Positions 22,386-33,570 of a DNA stretch of 64,000 nt are shown piece after piece. Both the position numbers and the translations under genes were made by a program. Within the stretch, counting starts at the first letter, position 1; each line of letters opens with the position of its first letter. The notes under the pieces are model-generated. The model had not been told where the DNA came from. It saw nothing but the letters and a program-made list of their open reading frames with translations, and did not search any database. Source of the DNA: Limnanthes douglasii subsp. nivea (taxonomy: Eukaryota > Streptophyta > Magnoliopsida > Brassicales > Limnanthaceae); assembly GCA_036936605.1 (NCBI GenBank), contig JAUPFV010000001.1, forward strand, positions 69,645,910-69,709,909, in the 5' to 3' direction.

Positions 22386-25300
22386 AGGGTTTGATAAATC
22401 ACTGAATTAGATCTTAGATTGCGGGGCTACTGACACCATGTCTTATGATCCTAAAGACTTTGGTAACATATCATCTCCAAAGAAGTCCCATATTGAGACT
22501 GCCAATGGAGAAATTTGTGAAGTCAAAGGGGAAGGTTCAATTATTATTTTTTGGGAAAAAATGGAAATTAAAAACTGCCTATACATTCCTTCACTATCCT
22601 TAAAGTTATTATTTGTTAGTCAAGTGACAAAACAACTCAATTGTGTGGTTCTTATGTATCCATTTTTTTGCATTTTACAGGACGTTCGTACGAAGGAGAT
22701 CATTGGGCGTGGTACTGAACAAGGAGGTCTCTATTATGTTGATGAGGTAGTTCATAAGGGACATGTCATGCTCGCTCATGGAACAACCGAAAAGCAACTT
22801 TGGTTATGGCACCGACAGCTTGGTCATCCTTCTTTTAGTTATCTTAAAAGTTTATTTCCTAGTCTTTTTTTGAATAGTTCCATTCATGAGAAATGTGAAA
22901 CATGCATTCTTGCAAAAAATCGTAGGGTCTCATTTAATCAAAGTAATACTAGATTTTATTATGCTTTTTCGCTAATCCATTCTGATGTTTGGGGTCCAAC
23001 ACCAAATTCCACTAACAATCAAATCAGATACTTTGTTTTATTTGTGGATGATTTCTCAAGAATGACTTGGATATACTTCATGAAACATAAATCGGAAGTA
23101 CTAGAAATATTTGTTTGTTTTTACAAAATGATTTTGACTCAATTTGAGAAAAAAATACAGATTCTCCGATCTGATAATGGAACAGAGTTTGTCAACCAAC
23201 CAATGCATAATTTTTTCAAAAAAAATGGTCTTATCCATCAAACCACTTGTCCAAACACACCTCAACAAAACGGTACTTCAGAACGAAAAAATCGTACTTT
23301 ACTTGAAAAAACTCGTGCTATTATGATTGAATCTAGAGTTTCTCATTCTCTTTGGCCAGAAGCTCTTGCTACAGCCACGTATCTTGCAAATTGTCTACCA
23401 ACCCAATGTCTAGGAAATAAAACTCCATTACAAGTGCTTGCCACCCAAGTTACAATTCCATCTGTTATGACCTTACCATCTCGTGTCTTTGGTTGTTCGG
23501 TGTTTGTTCATATCCCTAAAACTAGTCGAAACAAAATTAATCTGTGTGCTGAAAAGTGTGTATTCGTTGGGTACGGTGTCCATCAAATGGGTTATCGGTG
23601 TTACAATCCGGTTACTCGTCGAACCCATGTCACCATGGACTGTGACTTCTTAGAATCCGATTTTTTTTACCACCAATCTCGTGCTCAGGGGGAGAAAGTA
23701 AGTGAATCACTCGACTGGCTGCTATATGAAAGTTACTTTGAGGATGTGCCGACATAGTCGGTAGATGGCGCCACCGAACACACCTCTTCCAACATAAAGG
23801 AGACTGGCGAGGCAGTTCTTACCACCAATGATTCTCCCGAAGACAATGTCCAACAAGAAACAAATGCCATGGATACTACCAGCGAATCAACCGAAGCAAG
23901 TGTCCATCAAAAGGTAAACAAATTACAATGTCATAACTCACAAAATTCTACTGATCATGACATTTCAGGAAGTTCATTTGTTGAAACTCAAACTCTAGTT
24001 CTTCCCCCAAGAAAAAATAGAGGGGTTCCTCCTGGCCGGTATTCACCGGAATACGTTCCTCGTGCTTCTACATATCTGGTAAAAACTGACAGGAAAGGAA
24101 TGACGAAGATTACAAAGGAGTTTTCAGCTACTATTCTCTCTGAACAAATCCCTAAAACAGCTCAAGAAGCTAAGAACATGACTGAATGGCATGAGGTAAT
24201 GAATACCGAAATGGAAGCTCTAAAAAGGAATGGTGCATGGGAGAATTGTGTGTTACCACAAGGGAAGAAAGCAGTCGAGTGTAGATGGGTGTTTAATATA
24301 AAATATAAATCCGATGGCACCATTGAGCGACACAAGAAAATATTGGTTGCCAAAGGATATACACAAACATATGGTATAGACTACTCTGAAACGTTCTCTC
24401 CGGTTGCAAAGATTGACACTATTAGAGTTTTACTTTCAATAGCCGCGAATAAAGATTGGCCTCTGCATCAATTTGATGTAAAGAATGCTTTCTTACATGA
24501 AGACTTGGAAGAAGAGGTATATATGGAACCCCCACAAGGGTTCTCTGATGGTTTTCAAGAAAATGAGGTAGGTAAACTGAAAAAGGCATTATATGGGCTC
24601 AAACAGTCTCCTCGTGCTTGGTTTGGGAGATTTACAATGGCAATAAAGCAGTATAGTTACAAATAGAGTAATGGGGATCATACCTTGTTTTACAAAAATA
24701 AAGGAGAATTAGTCACTTGTCTTATAATATATGTCGACGATATGATTATAACGGGGAATGACGAAGAAGAAATTAGCTCTCTTAGGAAAAACCTCTTCAA
24801 GGAGTTCAAAATGAAAGACCTTGGGGGATTGAAGTATTTCCTAGGAATCGAGGTTCTTAGGTCAAGAGGAGGGATTTATATCTCCCAACGGAAATACATT
24901 GGATTTATTAGCTGAAGTTGGCATGGTGGATTGCAAACCAAATGACACTCCTATGGTTGTGAATCACAAACTAAAGATAATTGAATGGGCCACACCAGCT
25001 AGTAAAGAAAGGTACCAAAGGTTGGTGGGAAAATTGATTTACTTGGCTCACACTTGACCCGACATTGCATACGCGGTGGGAGTAGTTAGCCAGTTCATGC
25101 ATCATCCTCAGGAACACCATATGGAGGCAGTAATGAGGATTATTCGATATCTCAAAGGCACACCAGGAAGAGGCATAATTTTTAAGAAAAATGGACACTT
25201 TGATGTTGATGTATTCACAGATCCTGATTAGGGAGGGAATTCTAACGACAAGCGATCAACTACTGGCTACTTTACTCTTCTTGGAGGTAACTTGGTGACT

Positions 25301-25696
25301 TGGAGGAGTAAGAAACAGAAAGTAGTTTCACTGCCAAGTGCTGAATCAGAATTTAGAGGAATCGTTAAGGGGATTACCAAGATACTTTTGTTAAAGAAGA
25401 TAATGAAAGAAATCGGATCCCCTCTGAAGTGTCCAACTCAGTTAATGTGCGATAATAAAGCTGCGATTAAAATTTCAGAGAACCCGGTACAGCACGATAG
25501 AACAAAGCACGTTGAAATAGATAGGCACTTCATAAAAGAAAAGATTGAAGATGGGACAGTCAAACTTTCGTTTGTTAGATCTGAAGACCAACTGGCAGAC
25601 ATCCTGACAAAAGCGGTTGCTGCAAGAACATTCAAATCAGTTTTATCCAAGTTGGGTATTGGTGATCTCACTACACAACTTGAGGGGGAGTGTTAG
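22386..25696 (+). pseudogene. copia pol: protease, integrase, RT, RNase H, with several stops
   Basis: The protease block reads 'ILDCGATDTM' at 22411, where D-S-G-A is usual, and a TAG at 22408-22410 replaces the Trp before it. The integrase has 'LWHRQLGH' and 'CETCILAK' (HHCC finger), then 'HSDVWGP', 'LRSDNGTEF' and 'NGTSERKNR', giving D, D and E. The frame stops at 23757. RT pieces carry 'DVKNAFLHEDLEEEVYM', 'LYGLKQSPRAW' and the catalytic 'IYVDDMIITG' near 24735. A TAG at 24664 sits in 'YK-(stop)-SNGDHTLF'. A frameshift near 24900 follows 'QRKYI'. Further stops are TGA in 'HT-(stop)-PDIAYAV' and TAG in 'DPD-(stop)-GG'. RNase H ends 'RSEDQLADILTKAV' at 25696. Most lesions look like C-to-T or G-to-A changes. 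Confidence 0.92.
25682..25690 (+). other. Polypurine tract of copia element
   Basis: GAGGGGGAG ends at the LTR start TGTTAG. It overlaps the last pol codons. Confidence 0.85.
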
Positions 25697-26003
25697 AATA
25701 TTCGACTAAATTTGGAAAGCTGGATTCATGGAGTAATAATTAGGGTCAACTATTGACCACTATAATTTGGGATTTCATATACTGTCCTTAATCTTCTCCC
25801 TACAAATCAGTGTATTAAGTTTCCTTGTATATGCCTCTAAGTTCTCTATATATTTAGATCCTTATTACCATTGCTAGTGAAACAAGCGCAACTTGTAATG
25901 ATTTGATTTAATAAAAAACAATTCAATACAGAAGGGAATTTAATATAATAAACACAAAACCCTAGCCGCCTCCTGCGGCTACTTCTCTCTTTGTTTTTTA
26001 ACA
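25691..26003 (+). repeat. 3' LTR of copia element
   Basis: 313 bp, same limits as the 5' LTR, about 18 differences by hand count. Three lie together where TTTTCTCTAA became TTTAATATAA. Confidence 0.95.
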
Positions 26004-26008
26004 CATAT
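26004..26008. repeat. Target duplication (right) of copia element
   Basis: CATAT, matching 20923-20927. Confidence 0.9.
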
Positions 26009-26100
26009 AAAGTGTGGTTAAAAAAAGTGTTTGTATAGGGATTTGAAGTCATGATCTTTGATCACAAACATGTCTTACCCCACCAACTCGGTTACCCATT
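26009..26100 (-). mobile_element. tRNA-like head of a SINE, split by the copia insertion
   Basis: The minus strand reads GGGTAACCGAGTTGGTGGGG near 26095-26076, close to a pol III A box, and then GATCATGACTTCAAATCCC near 26068-26050, close to a B box. No cloverleaf with a clear anticodon arm was found, so a true tRNA gene is unlikely. The tail side would continue at 20927-20855. Confidence 0.4.
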
Positions 26101-27721
26101 TATGGACTAAGATTTCTATAATGTAGTTACTAACACCGGATTCCCTAAAAAAGAATCAATTTTGAACCCTCCTTTACGTACTTAACAATTTAATAGTTAG
26201 CGAAAGTTTATTCCTTGAATTTGAGTTAGTTTTCTATCTTGGTGTTGCGTCTATTTGACACTTTACAACATAAGTGTTTTAAACTCTTATCATATTCTCC
26301 ATGTATACATGACAAAATATGCATACGTGACGAAGAAATGAAAGTTGATGAAGTTGAGGGCAGTTCTGGCCTACATTTCACAATACAACAATCTTTACAT
26401 AGGTATTGAATCAAATCATAGCTCCGAGGGTGCTTGGAATGAAGCAAGCCTCAGTTGCATTTGGGTTTACCATACAGCAGATTATTTTCTCCTTCCTCTC
26501 TGACTAGTACCCAAGACATAGATTTACAATATTTTCATCCAGAGTGCTTGTTTGGTATTTCCAACCATCTCGATAGGGTTTTACAAAATAAGTTGGTGTC
26601 TATTTGATTCTTGGGAAAATAAACTTCATTTGTTTGGTAATATATGACCTTCTAGAGAAAAAAATATGTTTTATAATAAGTGTCGTTTGTAAATTTTCAA
26701 TATGCATTAATTATATTTATTTTATTTTTTGCCAATGAATAATTAAACAATTATCTACTTTATTATTTGTTGACCAACTAAATTAATTTCACTTTACACT
26801 TTCTATAAGTAAAAGCAACAATGATTACTTTCTTAGTATGTGTGAATAAATTATAAAAAATATAATTTTTATAATCTTTAATGTATTGCAGAAGTTCTCA
26901 TTTTTTTAGGTAAAAGAATGATTACTTCATCAACAATTCTTAGAATATGGTTTAGTCTTGTTAAATGTAGACCAAACGCTATTCGAAACGTAATCTTTTA
27001 TTTAAATCGCTATTATATTAAGTAGATCTTTTATATTTATTAGGTTTACTGTTTTTTTTTCTTTCTATACTAATTACGTTTCTTATTAGTTGGGTCTTCA
27101 CTTTTAATTAGATTTGCTATTAATTGAGTCTTTTATATTACTTAGGTTTCATATCAATTGTGATTACTATTTTTTAGTCTTTTTATATTAATTATATTTC
27201 ATATTAGTTAGGACTTCTATTTTAATTGGGTTTTTTTATGAGAGTTTTTTAATTACTGGAATAAAAGTGATCATATATGTTTCGTAAATAAAAGAAGATA
27301 TTGTTATGCAAAGTGTGAGGAAATATTTGAGGAACATATTTCTAAATAGAGAGAAACAAATCTATTTTTATGAGATATGTGAGACGAGAGATAAACAATG
27401 AAACGTGGGTTTATGAATCACGTTGTCTTTTGTTACAAATATTGATTGAGTCCTTTATGGTCTTTTGTTACAAAGAGTGATTGAGTCCTTTATGTTAGAG
27501 AGTTTTTATGTATCCCACTTATTAAAATAAAAAATTCGTCTATTACCCATGGATGTAAGAATATTTTCACAATCTAAACCATGTTAAAGTTGTCTTATGT
27601 GCTTGGTTTGATTTATTCTTTTTTTATTTGTTGCTCTCTTCAACAGGGGTAATGCTTTTCTCCAAATATTCATTAATCAATACATCAGTAGGGAAATGGC
27701 AACAACTATAAGAATTACCAA
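26101..27721. other. AT-rich spacer with a dispersed-repeat copy
   Basis: No gene is supported. The part 26690-27260 is one copy of an unexplained dispersed repeat also present near 32000-32700, 38704-39053 plus 49622-51130, and 51213-52150. A 45-bp-scale tandem duplication with 'GATTGAGTCCTTTATG' lies at 27425-27500. Confidence 0.55.
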
Positions 27722-30700
27722 GAGGGAGATGCTGCAATGATGTATGATGATTATAAGTACGTTGATGGTTTAATAACTTTTTATTCTTGCAAGTATAACG
27801 ATAAATGGGTTTTAGATTTTGGTGCATCATTTCACATGAATTCCAATAATAATTGGTTTGAAAACATGTGAGTAATTGATGGTGGAAGGTTCATCCTCAA
27901 GAAATACAAATCTTGAGATGTCAAAGATGTTGGAATGGTTCGGCTCAAGTTGTCAACAGAACTTAAGAGAGTGATTAAAAATATAAGTTATGTACCCAAA
28001 GTTAAACGTAACTTTCTTTCTATTGTGATGTTAGGTGAGGAAGGATTTATCTATAAGGGTGGAGATGACAGACTTAGGGTCTTACAAGGCTTATTATTGT
28101 TGTTATGAAAGCTAATAAGACTAATGGTGTCTTAGTTCTCAAGGCTTATTTAGTAGGGTGTGTGTCTAGTATGGTGAATGAATCTATCAGGTTGTGGCAT
28201 TATCGGCCAGAGCATATAAGTGAGAAATGGCTCAGTGAATTCAGTAAACATGGGTTGTTAGATGATATCGTAGTTCATAAACTAAGATTTTGTGAAACTT
28301 ATGTATTGGGTAAGAGGAAGATGGTGAAGTTTATGCCCATCAACTAGGCATCCAATTAAAAACTTGATTATACTCATTCAGATCTTGGGGATCCACCACA
28401 TGAACCTACCATAGGTAGTGCAATGTATTTTAAGGCACTGATTGATGACTATTCTAGAAAAGTATGGGTTCTACTTTTGAATACCAATGATAAATCATTT
28501 TCTCTCTTTGTGAACTACAAGACTTTGGTATGCAATCAAACTGGGAAAGTACTGAAGAAACTTCAGACTCATAATGGCTTCAAATATATGAAAAATGAGA
28601 TTACTAGCTAGTATACAAAGTTTGACCTTTCTAGATATTGAACCATAAATAAGACTTCCAAAATTAATGCGCTTGCTTAGAGGATTAGTTAAACATTTCT
28701 CGAACATGTTATATGTATGCTTTGTATAACTGGAATGGGTCGAAAGTTCTAGGGAGAAGTCGTGACAATAGCTGCTTATATCATCAACAAGAGTCCATCT
28801 ACAACGCTTAATGTTTTTATCCTTAAGAGGTCTGAAAATGATATAAACCTAAGTTGTAACATTTGAAAGTGTTCGGATATGCCTCCTACACCCATGTGAA
28901 ACATGATAAGCTTGGGTCAAGAGCATTGAAATGTGTGTTCATCAACTATTTGGAAGAATTAAAAGGGTATAGGTTATGATGCTTCCACTTGGAATTTAGA
29001 AGACTTTGATAAGTAAGGGAATGGTTTTTAAAGAAGAGGATATTCCACTAAAGAAGATGGTAGATACTCAACCTAGTACTATCCAGAAAAGTTGTGAAGT
29101 TTATGATGGATATAATCTACAAAGTAAATCTTGAGATGATTTTGCGAACAAATATTTTTAGGCTTGGTTCCGCTTCACATCGTAGAGAAGAAGTTCAACC
29201 ATTGTATGAGTACAAAGGTGGTTGATGGTCTGGTGTTTCATGGCCTTCGTCTGATCAGATGGGAAGAAACATAATCTTGACAGTTATCAATTGGCGAAGC
29301 ATAGAACATAAAGACTAAACAAACAGTTGTAAAGGTATGCTTTTTTTATGTAATTGGTTATATTTTATGTATTGAAATGCAAAGAGATGTTCTTGAACCC
29401 TAATTATCATGATGCTAGTACTCATAATAATAAAATGGCTCACGGTCATGAAAGAAGAACTGAGATATCATAAAAAGATACACAACTGGATTCTTGTGAA
29501 GCAGATGAAGGGTCAGAAGCTGGTTGATAGAAAATAGATATATAAAAGGAAGTTAGGTATTTATGGTGTTGAATTACCTAGAGATAAGACTAGACTCGTG
29601 GTTAAGGGCTTCACATATAAGGTGGGTGTCGATTTCAATGAGATATTTTTGTCGGTTGTGAAACAAACCTCTATGAGGTTTCGACTATCAATTGTTGCTA
29701 GATTTGATCTTAAGATAGATTAAATGGATGTTACCACTATATTTCTACATGGTGAATTGAGACAACTTATACGTGTTAATCAAAACAGTTTGAAGAAAGG
29801 AAGAAGGATTACGTGTGTTCGTTAAAAATACCCCTCTATGGGCTGAAGAAATCGCTGAGGAAGTATAATAGAATATTTGATTATTTTATGAGATTCATTA
29901 AATATATTTGTAGCTACTACGATAATCATATCTAATGGAATAGGAAGACAAAAATGGAGATAAAACTCATATTGTTATTGTATGTTAATGGCATACTAAC
30001 AGTTGTAAAATATAAGAGAAAGATTGAATCTAAAAAGACTCAGCTAAAAGAAGAGTTTGAGATGAATGATATGAAGAGTCTAAGAGAATACTTGGTATTT
30101 AGATCAAGAGGAACATGCTGAGAGGGTATTTATTCTTATGTTAACAAGAATATATACATAAATTCCTAAGGAAGTTCTTGATGTCCGAAGTAAAAATAGT
30201 TGGAATTACTATTGTTTCCCACTCAGTACCTTTCAAGCACCAACCGAAGCATCATATACGAAGTATAATGTGGAATAACTTATAAAAATGTTATTGCAGC
30301 ATTATGTATACTTTGATTTTCACGGACCTGATCTTGCATACCTCGTAAGTGTTTTGAGTAGATTCATATCACATCTAGGAAAAATACATTATCATGCATT
30401 AAAGTGGCTCATGATATAATTAAAAGGTCAGGTTACAATCAGAACCATACAGTTAATATAATGCTAAAAGAGTATGTGAGCTATGATTATGCGGGCTACC
30501 TCGACACAAGAAATTCTACTTCCAGTTATCTATTTATTGTGCTTGGAGGAGTGGTTACTTGGAAGTCTTGTATACATAAGGTTTATGGTCTATGATAACA
30601 CTAGCGCCCTTCATTTGATGAAATGTATGAAATTCTATGAGCGAACTAAATATGTAGATATTAAGTTTCACTTCATAGAAGACGTGATGGAGAAGAAGAA

Positions 30701-30836
30701 AGTGAAGGTGGCTATGATTGCTAGCGAAGAAAGTCATTCGGATGCTATGACCAATGTAATGTTAATATCAAAGCTCATGAATAGTTTGAGACTGGTGCAA
30801 TTATGGAATGCGGATGAGCTGGTCTCTAAATAGTAG
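27722..30836 (+). pseudogene. Heavily decayed Ty1/copia gag-pol body
   Basis: Protease: 'KWVLDFGASFHMNSNN' near 27802, where D-S-G is usual. Integrase finger: 'LWHYRPEHISEKWLSEFSK' and 'LRFCETYVLGKRKMVKF' (28105-28347), with the first Cys of the second pair absent. Integrase core: 'ALIDDYSRKVWVL' (28435) and 'LQTHNGFKYM', where 'RxDNGxEF' is expected. RT: 'LVVKGFTYKVGVDFNEIF' (29600), 'PLYGLKKS' and a palm 'LLYVNGILTV' near 29980, where YVDD is expected. RNase H-like: 'GYLDTRNSTSSYLFIVLGG' (30495). Stops and frameshifts are everywhere and catalytic residues are lost. No LTRs were recognised at either side, so this is an internal remnant. Confidence 0.8.
28684..28965 (+). repeat. Integrase-region segment, copy 1 of a 282-bp duplication
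   Basis: Starts ATTAGTTAAACATTTCTCG and ends GGAAGAATTAAAAG. A closely similar 282-bp copy lies at 31207-31488. Confidence 0.9.
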
Positions 30837-31114
30837 AACATCAGGTGCAATAGATACTGGAGTTATTATAAGCCTAGGCGAAGAATTGGTAAATGTAAGC
30901 TAGAAGTAACTCAAAGTAGAATCTTCAATTTAAATCGATCTCATATATTAATTGGTTCCTTAAAGAGAATATGATGAGTTAAATGATGAGATCTATTTAA
31001 ATCCGTCTCTTATAGTAAAAACTCTTAAGTGAAACCAATTTATGTAAAATGAATCAAAGAGAATATGATGCGTTAAACGTATTGTACAAAGAAGGTATAA
31101 TTTACTAAAAATAT
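30837..31114. other. Spacer downstream of decayed copia
   Basis: No gene is supported. It has an internal repeat of 'AAAGAGAATATGATG(A/C)GTTAAA' near 30962 and 31063. Confidence 0.5.
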
Positions 31115-31207
31115 CAATAAGCCAAGGCAGAGGTAAACAATCATGATGGGGTAAAATTATATATGATGATAAACAAGAATAAACATGTAAAGAAAAAATA
31201 GTAAGAA
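31115..31207. repeat. Direct repeat R, left copy
   Basis: A 93-bp unit starts CAATAAGCCAAGGCAGAGG and ends AATAGTAAGAA. A near-identical unit is at 31561-31653, and a shortened one lies at about 31485-31560. Confidence 0.85.
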
Positions 31208-31488
31208 TTAGTTAAACATTTCTCGAACATGTTATATGTATGCTTTGTATAGCTGGAATAGGTCGAAAGTTCTAGGGAGAAGTCGTGACAATAGCTGCTT
31301 ATATCATCAACAAGAGTCCATCTACCACGCTTAATGTTTTTATCCTTAAGAGGTCTGAAAATGATATAAACCTAAGTTAGAATATTTGAAAGTGTTCGGA
31401 TATGCCGCATACGCCCATGTGAAACATGATAAGATTAGGTCAAAACCATTGAAATGTGTGTTCATCGGCTATTTGGAAGAATTAAAAG
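31207..31488 (+). repeat. Integrase-region segment, copy 2 of a 282-bp duplication
   Basis: It matches 28684-28965 over its whole length but keeps better coding residues. For example it has CATCGGCTAT where copy 1 has CATCAACTAT, and CCGCATACGCC where copy 1 has CTCCTACACC. It sits between two copies of repeat R. Confidence 0.9.
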
Positions 31489-31560
31489 CCAAGGCAGAGG
31501 TAAACAATATCAATAATCATGATGGGGTAAAATATCAATAAGCAAGAAAGTAAAGAAAAT

Positions 31561-31653
31561 CAATAAGCCAAGGAAGAGGTAAACAATCACGAGGGGGTAA
31601 ATTTATATATGATGATAAAAAAGAATAAACATGTAAAGAAAAAATAGTAAGAA
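31561..31653. repeat. Direct repeat R, right copy
   Basis: A 93-bp unit matching 31115-31207 with a few differences. Confidence 0.85.
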
Positions 31654-32776
31654 AGTAGGAGTAAGAGGAGGAAAAATTAAAGGCAGAAAGGAAGAAAATG
31701 AATCAATTGGCTAATGGAGATAAAACGATTGTGTATCCAAAAGACCATTTAGGATGATTCTAGTTCATAACTTAGTATTATTGAAATACCATAGTTAGTA
31801 AGCATATAATAAGTCTTATTCGTAAGAACCATTATAACAAATGAATGTAACATGCCCTTCTAAATACGTCTCATCCACCCTTTCACCTTATGAATGATAA
31901 AACTTAGAAATAGGGATGCAAATCTTCATTCAATACTAATCTATTTATAATGAAATGAATTAATAATATTACTTTTATTCTCTAAATCATTCATCTCTTA
32001 CTCACAATGTTTTTTGAAATCTTAATAAATTTGCATTGGTTATGAATATTTGAAACACTTATAGAAATTGTGACGATACTCGTTCAACTATTGGAAATAA
32101 AATGTGACATATCGATACAGACGAACTGAAAAATTGAGTTATTAAGGGGTTAAAAGAAAATCTAATTCCATACTTAAGTAAAAAAAATTTAAAAGGCAAA
32201 TTTCATCGTCTTTAATGTATTGTTGAAATTTTCTTTCTATAGGTCAACAAATGATTACATCGTTAGAATTTTCAACTATATTTTATTCTACTTAATTTAG
32301 ATTCATCAACATAAGAAGGTGCTTTAGGTTTTTTAAATTTAGGCTAGACGAAGAAGAATCTTCTGTTTATATCGATCTCTTATATTGATTATGTCTTCTA
32401 TATTAATTGAGTCAACTATATTTTTGGTCTTCCTATATTAACTCGATATCTTATTAATTAAATTTTCATTATTAATTATATTTCATATTAATCGTGTCTT
32501 CTATATTATTTAGATTTCCTATTAATTGAGTATACTATATTGATTAGGTCTACTATTTTTTAGTCTTCCTATATTAATTAGATTTCATACTAATTAAGTC
32601 TTCCATATTAATCATGTTTCTTAAGTCTTCCATATTAATTAGGACTTAAATAATACAAATATTTGTTTAAAATCTTAACAAATTTGTATTTATTAACTAT
32701 GATAGTGATAAATTAAATTCGAAGGGTATTTTGGTAATGTAAGAAGGTGTAATAAATTTAAAGTAGAGGGTAGAAA
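31654..32776. other. Spacer with a dispersed-repeat copy
   Basis: No gene is supported. About 31990-32700 matches the dispersed family, with 'AACACTTATAGAAA' (32055), 'TTCATCGTCTTTAATGTATTG' (32200) and the block of 'TATTAATT..TCTTC' words at 32390-32650. Confidence 0.55.
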
Positions 32777-32792
32777 ATAATTGAGCTGTTTT

Positions 32793-32935
32793 TTTTAAAG
32801 AGGGAACCCGCAGCCACTACTTGGAGTCCAATGAGTGCACACAGGGTAAACCCTTAGTCTCAAACCAACGCCAGAAGGTAAACCACACAAAAAACGTATG
32901 TAGAAGGACTCGAACTCATGACCAAAGCATGCCTT
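32793..32935 (-). mobile_element. tRNA-derived SINE with imperfect 16-bp target duplication
   Basis: The minus strand has GTCATGAGTTCGAGTCCTT (B-box-like), then 'GGTTTACCCTGTGTGCACTC', 'GTAGTGGCTGCGGGTTCCC' and a short A run. Flanks 32777-32792 and 32936-32951 share ATAATTGA..TGTTTT with two mismatches. A truncated plus-strand relative is at 52165-52225. Confidence 0.6.
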
Positions 32936-33116
32936 ATAATTGAATTGTTTTGAATTGTTTTAGTTATTACTTAGTGAGAGAAAGTTTCTTCCTCTTAAAT
33001 ACATTCTCCAAAAGTACTTATATGCTATTTTTAGCCTAATAGGCCGTATTATGCTTATGGTTCAAGCCCATAAGATTATACCCATTAGGCCCAATAAAAT
33101 AAAGTAAATACATTAA

Positions 33117-33121
33117 GATAA
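33117..33121. repeat. Target duplication (left) of chromovirus E
   Basis: GATAA, repeated at 38699-38703. Confidence 0.92.
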
Positions 33122-33541
33122 TGTTACAGGACTCGTTAGGCACGATAAATCCAAACTAGAAACCCAACGAAAGGTTCGAAGAATGGTAGAATAAGGACTA
33201 GGAGATAATGCTGTAAGTAAGAAGATTACCTCTAAGAACACAAATTCTCTTCAATGAGTATATGAGTAGACAATAGAGAGAAAGATAAAATAACTTGAAA
33301 TTAAGATTATGCCTTTTCGGAGTTCCTATCTCTCTTACATATAGATTTAGAGTCATAAATAAAGAGAACGAAACGGACATCAATTAGGGCTTAAATGAAT
33401 GAAAAGTAACGGTAGTAAATGAATGAAAAGTAACGGTAGTCAATGAATGAAAAGTAACGGTAGTAAATGAATGAAAAGTAACGGTAGTCAATGAATGAAA
33501 AGTAACGGTAGGAGTAGGAGACCAATAGGATCTCTGTAACA
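33122..33541 (-). repeat. 3' LTR of chromovirus E (left in window)
   Basis: Begins TGTTACAGGA and ends CTCTGTAACA in plus-strand reading, so the terminal bases are TGTTACA/TGTAACA. It contains five 24-bp tandem units at 33393-33512. Confidence 0.95.
33393..33512. repeat. 24-bp minisatellite in the LTR, 5 copies
   Basis: The unit is (A/C)AATGAATGAAAAGTAACGG plus TAGT. The fifth copy ends in TAGG. The same five units sit in the other LTR at 38550-38669. Confidence 0.95.
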
Positions 33542-33556
33542 TTGCCCCATTCTTCG
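33542..33556 (-). other. Polypurine tract of chromovirus E
   Basis: The minus strand reads GAAGAATGGGGCAA just before the LTR TGTTAC. Confidence 0.75.
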
Positions 33557-33570
33557 GAACATCCTTGTCC

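Larger units (their letters stand above)
20928..26003 (+). mobile_element. Ty1/copia retrotransposon, full-length but mutated
   Basis: It has two 313-bp LTRs, a 5-bp target duplication CATAT, a tRNA-iMet-type primer site, gag, protease, integrase, RT, RNase H and a polypurine tract, in the copia order with integrase before RT. By hand count the LTRs differ at about 18 of 313 positions, so insertion is not recent. The coding part carries several nonsense codons and at least one frameshift. Confidence 0.95.

Noticed and set aside
26030..26100. tRNA gene
   Set aside because: A- and B-box-like words are present but no complete cloverleaf or acceptor pairing was found; a SINE fits better.
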